Source of the DNA: Hevea brasiliensis
Lineage: Eukaryota > Streptophyta > Magnoliopsida > Malpighiales > Euphorbiaceae
NCBI RefSeq assembly: GCF_030052815.1
Contig: NW_026614696.1
Coordinates: 248,001 to 312,000 of the forward strand
Length of the DNA stretch: 64,000 nucleotides
Direction: 5' to 3'
Shown: positions 58,907 through 64,000 of the stretch, one piece after another
Numbering within the stretch: the first letter of the stretch is position 1
Layout: each line of letters begins with the position of its first letter
Program-made: the position numbers and the translations under genes
Notes under the pieces: model-generated
Database searches by the model: none
What the model saw: the letters and a program-made list of their open reading frames with translations, nothing else
Told to the model about the DNA's origin: nothing

Positions 58907-61565
58907 TATAATAACCTGAATTTTTTTAAATATAAATTTTATAAATTCTAATAGTATTTTAATATTATTTATTAAATAAATATATGTCATAGTATTATTT
59001 TAAAGTGGCTATTTCTAAAGTTTAATATAATATTATAATTTTAAAAAAAGTTAGTTAAATATAGCATTTTAAATTTTCTCCTTGTGCATAAGCTTAATAT
59101 GGTCATAATTATATTACTATGCTTTTGTTTATATTATTATTATTATTATTATTATTCATTTGAAAATATTATCTAATGTATGTTTAATTATTTAATTGTA
59201 CTATTTTTATATTTTGGACTAAGTGAAGAACCCCTAAAAGTGAAAGGGTCAATTTGAAATTTTACTTTTTAAGTGAAGAAAAAAAAGATAAAAATTTATG
59301 CAGAACCACACCCCAAATTGGTCTATTTCCTTTCAACCCTTCTTTCCATTTTCTTCTTTCCTCTTCCTCCTTCCCCCACCACCGCCGCCAGCCACCTCTT
59401 TTAACCACCCTCCACCTCTGGCAACCTATAACACCCTTCTAGCCACTAGAATCGAGTTAGTTTTTGGTCCAAAAATACCCAAAGCTTTAGATTCAACTTT
59501 TTTTAACATTTTTTCCGTCCTCTAATAACCATTTCTTACGAAATTGGTCCCAAAATGCTCTTTTCCTCATGTGCTTCACGTAAATACCAGGCTTGCACAG
59601 TATTATTTTCTAGTTTGCGCAAATCGAGCTTTAAAAGTTTTATCTCATTTCAGCTTCTCGGCTTAATTTTTCCTAAACAGGAATTTCAATAAAAAAATTT
59701 GAGGTTACTAACGAGCCATACACTTTAAGAGCTTCGAAATGATACCAATTCGAAAATTTTTCAACATTGAAAAATTTTCAAGATCCACAAGCTTCCTGAT
59801 AAGATTTTGCATCGTTAAAGCTATCTTTTTGGTTAAATAAATTTATATTTTAACTCCTTATATTGTGGGCCTTATGTAGGTACTTTCATTTTAGAGAAAT
59901 TTTACCAATACTCGAAACTACAATTTTGGTTCGAACAAGCAGGCTTTGTGACCCATCTTGAAAGTAGGCCAATATTATATTCATTCCTACCATTTTCAGA
60001 TGCCCCGAATGCTTTCCAGGTGTTAGAATTGATGTAGATAAACCAGGACTCGAATTTGCCCTTTTCGCTTTAAGTTGAATTTTAGCTCAATAATTCATAA
60101 AATATTCATGGATGATTGAAATGTAAAAATTTCAATTATAATTTTAATATAATATTATTAAGGGCCCAAGCAATATTTATAGAATTTTTAGAGTTATTTT
60201 GGATATTTTGGAAAATAGTGAAGTATAGGTGCCTAAGTTGGATTTGGACAATGACATTAGTTTAGATTGTTTTGGTAAGCCTTGAATGGGCATTATGATG
60301 TATTTGAGTTGTGGGCATTAGGCCTTTGGATTGTTGAGGTTTATATTATTTTTCTTGCAGGGAGGTTAGTTTTAGGTAGGCACCAAATTTTCGACACGAA
60401 CTTAGGAAATCTTTTTCCTTTTTAATTAGTTGTTAGTGGTCTGTTCTTGATGGTTTCTTAAAGTGTTTTCTTAGGTGGTCCAGACCATTCTCCTCTTCTT
60501 CTTAGAAGAACTAGAAAATGTTAGGTCACATTGTTTGTGAGTTAGATGTTGATTATTCTTATAATTTTAATATTACTTGTATTTTCATAGCATACTCAGG
60601 CACTGACTTATATAAATATGTAAATAGTTATTATATCGGAGCATCCATAATTTATTGCATTATAAATGTTCTTCTGTTGTGTTGCTTGTGGACATGAAAT
60701 ACCGGGGTAGGTACTACATGAGAAATTCTCTGACTCCCATTGATATAGATATGGATAGGAGAGGTAGGTACATGCATCATATTATCGCTCTCTCACCACC
60801 TACTGGGTAGGTGCATGCTTTATATTATCGCTAACTCCTGTAGTATGTACTAAGAGAACATGTTGAATTTCAGAAAGTCAGAGTATGGGGTCAGCACCCA
60901 ATATCTATTATGTGTGCTTGTGTAGCTTTAATTTTTCTTCTTATGAGATGATCTGGGTGACTTAATTGATTGGTATATTTATTCATTCGTAGGATTGCAT
61001 TAGCATTAAATAGTTATAGAAATTTTGATTATAATCAATATCTAACTCCCTGAGTTGAACACTCATCCCTATTCAATTTTTTTTCCCAAGTGACAAGTGG
61101 ATGCTACTTTGAAGTTATCCTACTTCCTTTCTTGCAAGGAAACTTAAACTATTGATGTGATAATCATAATTTTTTTTTCATTTATTTACATCTAGAACTC
61201 TATAGTGACTATGTCAATGTTCCTCGTAAATGTAAAACTAACTTGTTAAACTTATTATGTAAGTGGGATGTTGGACATAGGGTGAGTTGAGCTCCCTATT
61301 ATGATATTGAATATGATTATGATTTGTGAGGGTGAGCTGAGCATCCTAAATTGTGGATTTTATTATATTACAAGTCGATTAGTTTTCTTCTTCGTCGTAT
61401 TCTCCATTTTATAGCAGGACTTTGTCCGCTTGTTTTCTTGATTTTAAGCCTTCCTTTTTAGGCTTTATTGTTGGACTGTAGACTACTTAGGCTTACTACG
61501 GGCTTCAGGAGCCTTATGCCACCCAAATCTTAGTACTAGTTTGACCCAAAAATTGGGTCATGACA
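58907..61565 (+). repeat. Element N 3' LTR
   Basis: 2659 bp, starting tataataacctgaat (TG has become TA) and ending gggtcatgaca. The last 1.2 kb match 52498-53716. It includes a pyrimidine-rich stretch at 59330-59400 and an ATT microsatellite. The overlapping short frames at 59254-59525 look spurious. Confidence 0.78.
59133..59156. repeat. (ATT)8 microsatellite
   Basis: Eight perfect ATT units inside the N 3' LTR. Confidence 0.95.
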
Positions 61566-62408
61566 AAAGAAGGGGACTAAAAGTGTTAATTGTTAAAGTA
61601 AGGAAAGATCTATAATGAAATCATCTATTAACAATGGATAAGTTGACAAGTGGCAAGAGACCAACCCATCCCTTTTAAAAGTCCCTAATAGAGCCAACCA
61701 CCAATTTTTCTTCCCTTTCCCATTTCTGTTCTTTATTTTTCATTACATCTTCCTATCTTTGTCTCTTTCTCACACTCAATCTCACCAACATCAAAAACCT
61801 AAACCTAATCACTTAAATCCTCCACCATAACATCCTTCCCACCACTAAACCATCAACTCACCTTGTAAATAACCCTAGGTCTAATTTCTAAGGGAAAAGA
61901 AAGAAAATTTTAAGGGAAAAGAAACCTTAGTTTTGGCCACAATAAGAGGTAAGAAAAGAACTATCCCAAATCTTCATTTCTTAACTTAAACTCTTCTAAT
62001 GCACGCCTTACTGTTGTCTTAGGTCTGGAATTTTAAAAAGGAAGCAAGGGAAAAGAGTGGAAGACAACTAAGGGCTAGGGGGTTTCTACCAAATTAGTTT
62101 TAAAGGAAGGATTAAGTTATTTTAATAAGGGGTAAATGCCCTAACTCTAGTCCATGAGGTATCTTAAGCATAAATGGTTGATTGCTTGACGAGATGAAGT
62201 GAAAACTTGAAATGAAAAATTTTAGGTTTTGGTTAGACGAGGAAAAAAAGGAAGAAAAGAACTCAAGTGGAGGAAACCAAACCTTTAGTCAAGAGTAATT
62301 CTTGAAAGAGGATAAGGACTTTACTTATCTCAATCTCTAGCTTTGAATTCAAAGCTTTCAAGTGAGAATATAAAGCCTCTATTTGCACCAAAACATATCT
62401 ATTTCTTA
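61566..62408. other. Spacer without recognisable gene
   Basis: A+T-rich, with a pyrimidine-rich stretch (61690-61800) like the leader of an LTR transcript. I see no frame, LTR end or partner copy. Confidence 0.4.
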
Positions 62409-63830
62409 TGTTGCACATAACCTATAAGCGTATGGATCATACCAAGTTATGTAAAAGATATCGTTCCCTCAAAGACCACATTGAGTAATAATTTACACAA
62501 TAATTATAATTATCTGGATGATTAAAACTGAGACTGATGATTAAATTAAAGCTAACTATCACTAAAGGCAAGTGTAAACTAATTAACTAAACTTAATACC
62601 AATGAATTAAAACATTCCAAAGTTAGTGGTTCACACTTTATTCAATTACAGATTCAATCAAATTTATTTAATAAATGGGAAATTATCGCTTCGACAAAAA
62701 TTAATTCTAAGTTATCTGAAGTCTTTACTCAAAGCACTCAAGTTGCATTTTAATAAACTCAAACCCTACTTTCATGGTGATTAAATTAATTAAAACCCAT
62801 TAAATTCTAATGATTAATTATTAAATCCATATAGAATTCCAACCTATTTTTATATCAAGAATCCTATGTTCAAAATCCTATTCATCCAATATTAATTTTC
62901 AACTTTTAATTTTTCAATTAATATTTATAATCAATACTAAGCGGAGCTCAACAAAAAGCAAACATTAAGAGTGCAAGATTGAATCAAAGAATAAAATCAC
63001 AATTTATTAAAATAGAATCAAATTAAATTGAAAGTGCGACATCCCTAACCCTAGAATAAGGAAACTACTTACTCAGAGTGAGTTTTACAATCAAGTTTAT
63101 GAAATAATAAAGAAAAGATATGAAAAGAAAATAGAACAAAAGAAACCGAATGAGAAATTATAGCCTTAGACTTTTAGAACTTTAGCTAAAAACTCCTTAT
63201 AGCGACTTTGCATATCCATTTTTTCCCTTTCCACTCTCAAAGGTAATGTGCTCTTTTGAAAATAAAAAGGTCGATTCCAGATGAAATCCTAACTTATCAT
63301 ATTTATACCTGGTGAAAAAACCTTGTTTTAGAGTCTTAATTATCTTAGAAATCCTCCAAGAATGGCTAAGAAATGCTTAAAGCCAAGTTGGAAATTGCTA
63401 CCTTTAGTCACTAAACAAGCCATGTAATCTCTTTAATTTGCACGGGTCAGGCCCTTGTAGCTCGCTGCCTTAAATTATTTCAACTTCTTTTGCATAGGGA
63501 GTTACATGGGTCTAAGGGATTGCATGGGCCTTGCAATTTAAAAGGCTATAGTAACTACTTTACATGGGTCGTGCTATTAATTACGTACCCAATGTATTTT
63601 CTTATGTCTTCAAAACTTGATTTTTAGGCCTTTGACCTTCTTTTAATTGCACTTTTACTTTCCAAGACTTCTTAAACACACTTGATATGATACAAAAATC
63701 AAAAGATTAAACTGGATTATAGAGATTTCTAAATATAGATAAAAATACTTAAAAACTAAACAATTAAGCAATTAAATATGAATGAAAATGCAATAAATGT
63801 CATTATAAATGCCTATACAATGTGAATGCA
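62409..63830 (-). repeat. Element J 3' LTR (K family), minus strand
   Basis: 1422 bp, from tgttgcacataacc to tgtgaatgca on the plus strand. Aligns along its length with I and with the reverse of K (ggttcacacttta; ctactttcatggtgatta; tacatgggtcgtg). A PPT follows at 63831, so this is a 3' LTR and the element continues to the right. Confidence 0.75.
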
Positions 63831-63848
63831 TTAAATACCCCTAAACTC
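63831..63848 (-). other. Polypurine tract of element J
   Basis: gagtttaggggtatttaa on the minus strand, adjoining the LTR; the same form as in K. Confidence 0.72.
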
Positions 63849-64000
63849 AAATATTTTCTTGTTCCTAAACAAATCGAAATTAAAGCATAAATGGGGTTCT
63901 TGTCTTTAGAATTGCAAATTAGCTCATCAAAGCTCTTAATCATGCTATCAACCTCCACATACCAATTTTCCTCCTTCAAGGCACAAGGAATTAAGTAGTT
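63849..64000 (-). mobile_element. Element J internal region, start only
   Basis: About 150 bp of the 3' end of the internal region before the window ends. No coding motif visible. Confidence 0.5.

Noticed and set aside
59254..59525. Ser/Pro/Phe-rich frames in the N 3' LTR
   Set aside because: Due to a pyrimidine-rich leader-like stretch; two frames overlap and neither has a motif.

Overview
The window is repeat-only nuclear DNA from a flowering plant. The evidence is Ty3/gypsy polyproteins with a C-terminal chromodomain, initiator-Met tRNA primer sites, very long LTRs (3.1-4.5 kb), Tat/Athila-like LTRs with an 'acacggg(c)' motif, and A+T-rich spacers. I cannot name the species from the sequence, and I found no host gene, tRNA, rRNA or CRISPR array.

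Positions 1-47370 are one stack of nested, related chromodomain gypsy elements (Tekay/Del-like). Letters are mine. LTR H (+, left end outside the window) was hit by element A (+, full length, about 449 bp of its 5' LTR lie before base 1) and by solo LTR D (-). A was hit inside its 5' LTR by full-length element B (-, 2294-14523). D was hit by full-length element E (+, 24872-40225) and by solo LTR G (+, 42618-45683). E was hit inside its 3' LTR by solo LTR F (+, 34490-38938). Exact 5-bp target-site duplications flank B, D, E, F and G and fix the order: H before A and D, A before B, D before E and G, E before F.

A, B and E each carry PBS, gag, protease, reverse transcriptase, RNase H, integrase with chromodomain and a polypurine tract. 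All are broken by stops or frameshifts. A has also lost catalytic aspartates in RT and RNase H. A and E share a 75-bp GT-AG segment inside integrase that B lacks; it behaves like an intron. Parts of E and G carry dense small changes at CAG/CTG motifs that look like long-read base-calling errors rather than evolution.

Positions 47371-64000 are older and more broken. They hold the 3' end of a Tat/Athila-like element (K, +), an unassigned fragment, a Copia-like LTR fragment with a 3 x 244 bp tandem repeat (L, -), a gypsy-type element with PBS, PPT and LTRs but no readable coding region (N, +) carrying a solo LTR of K's family (I, -, with TSD), an unassigned spacer, and the 3' LTR of another K-family element (J, -) that runs off the right end.
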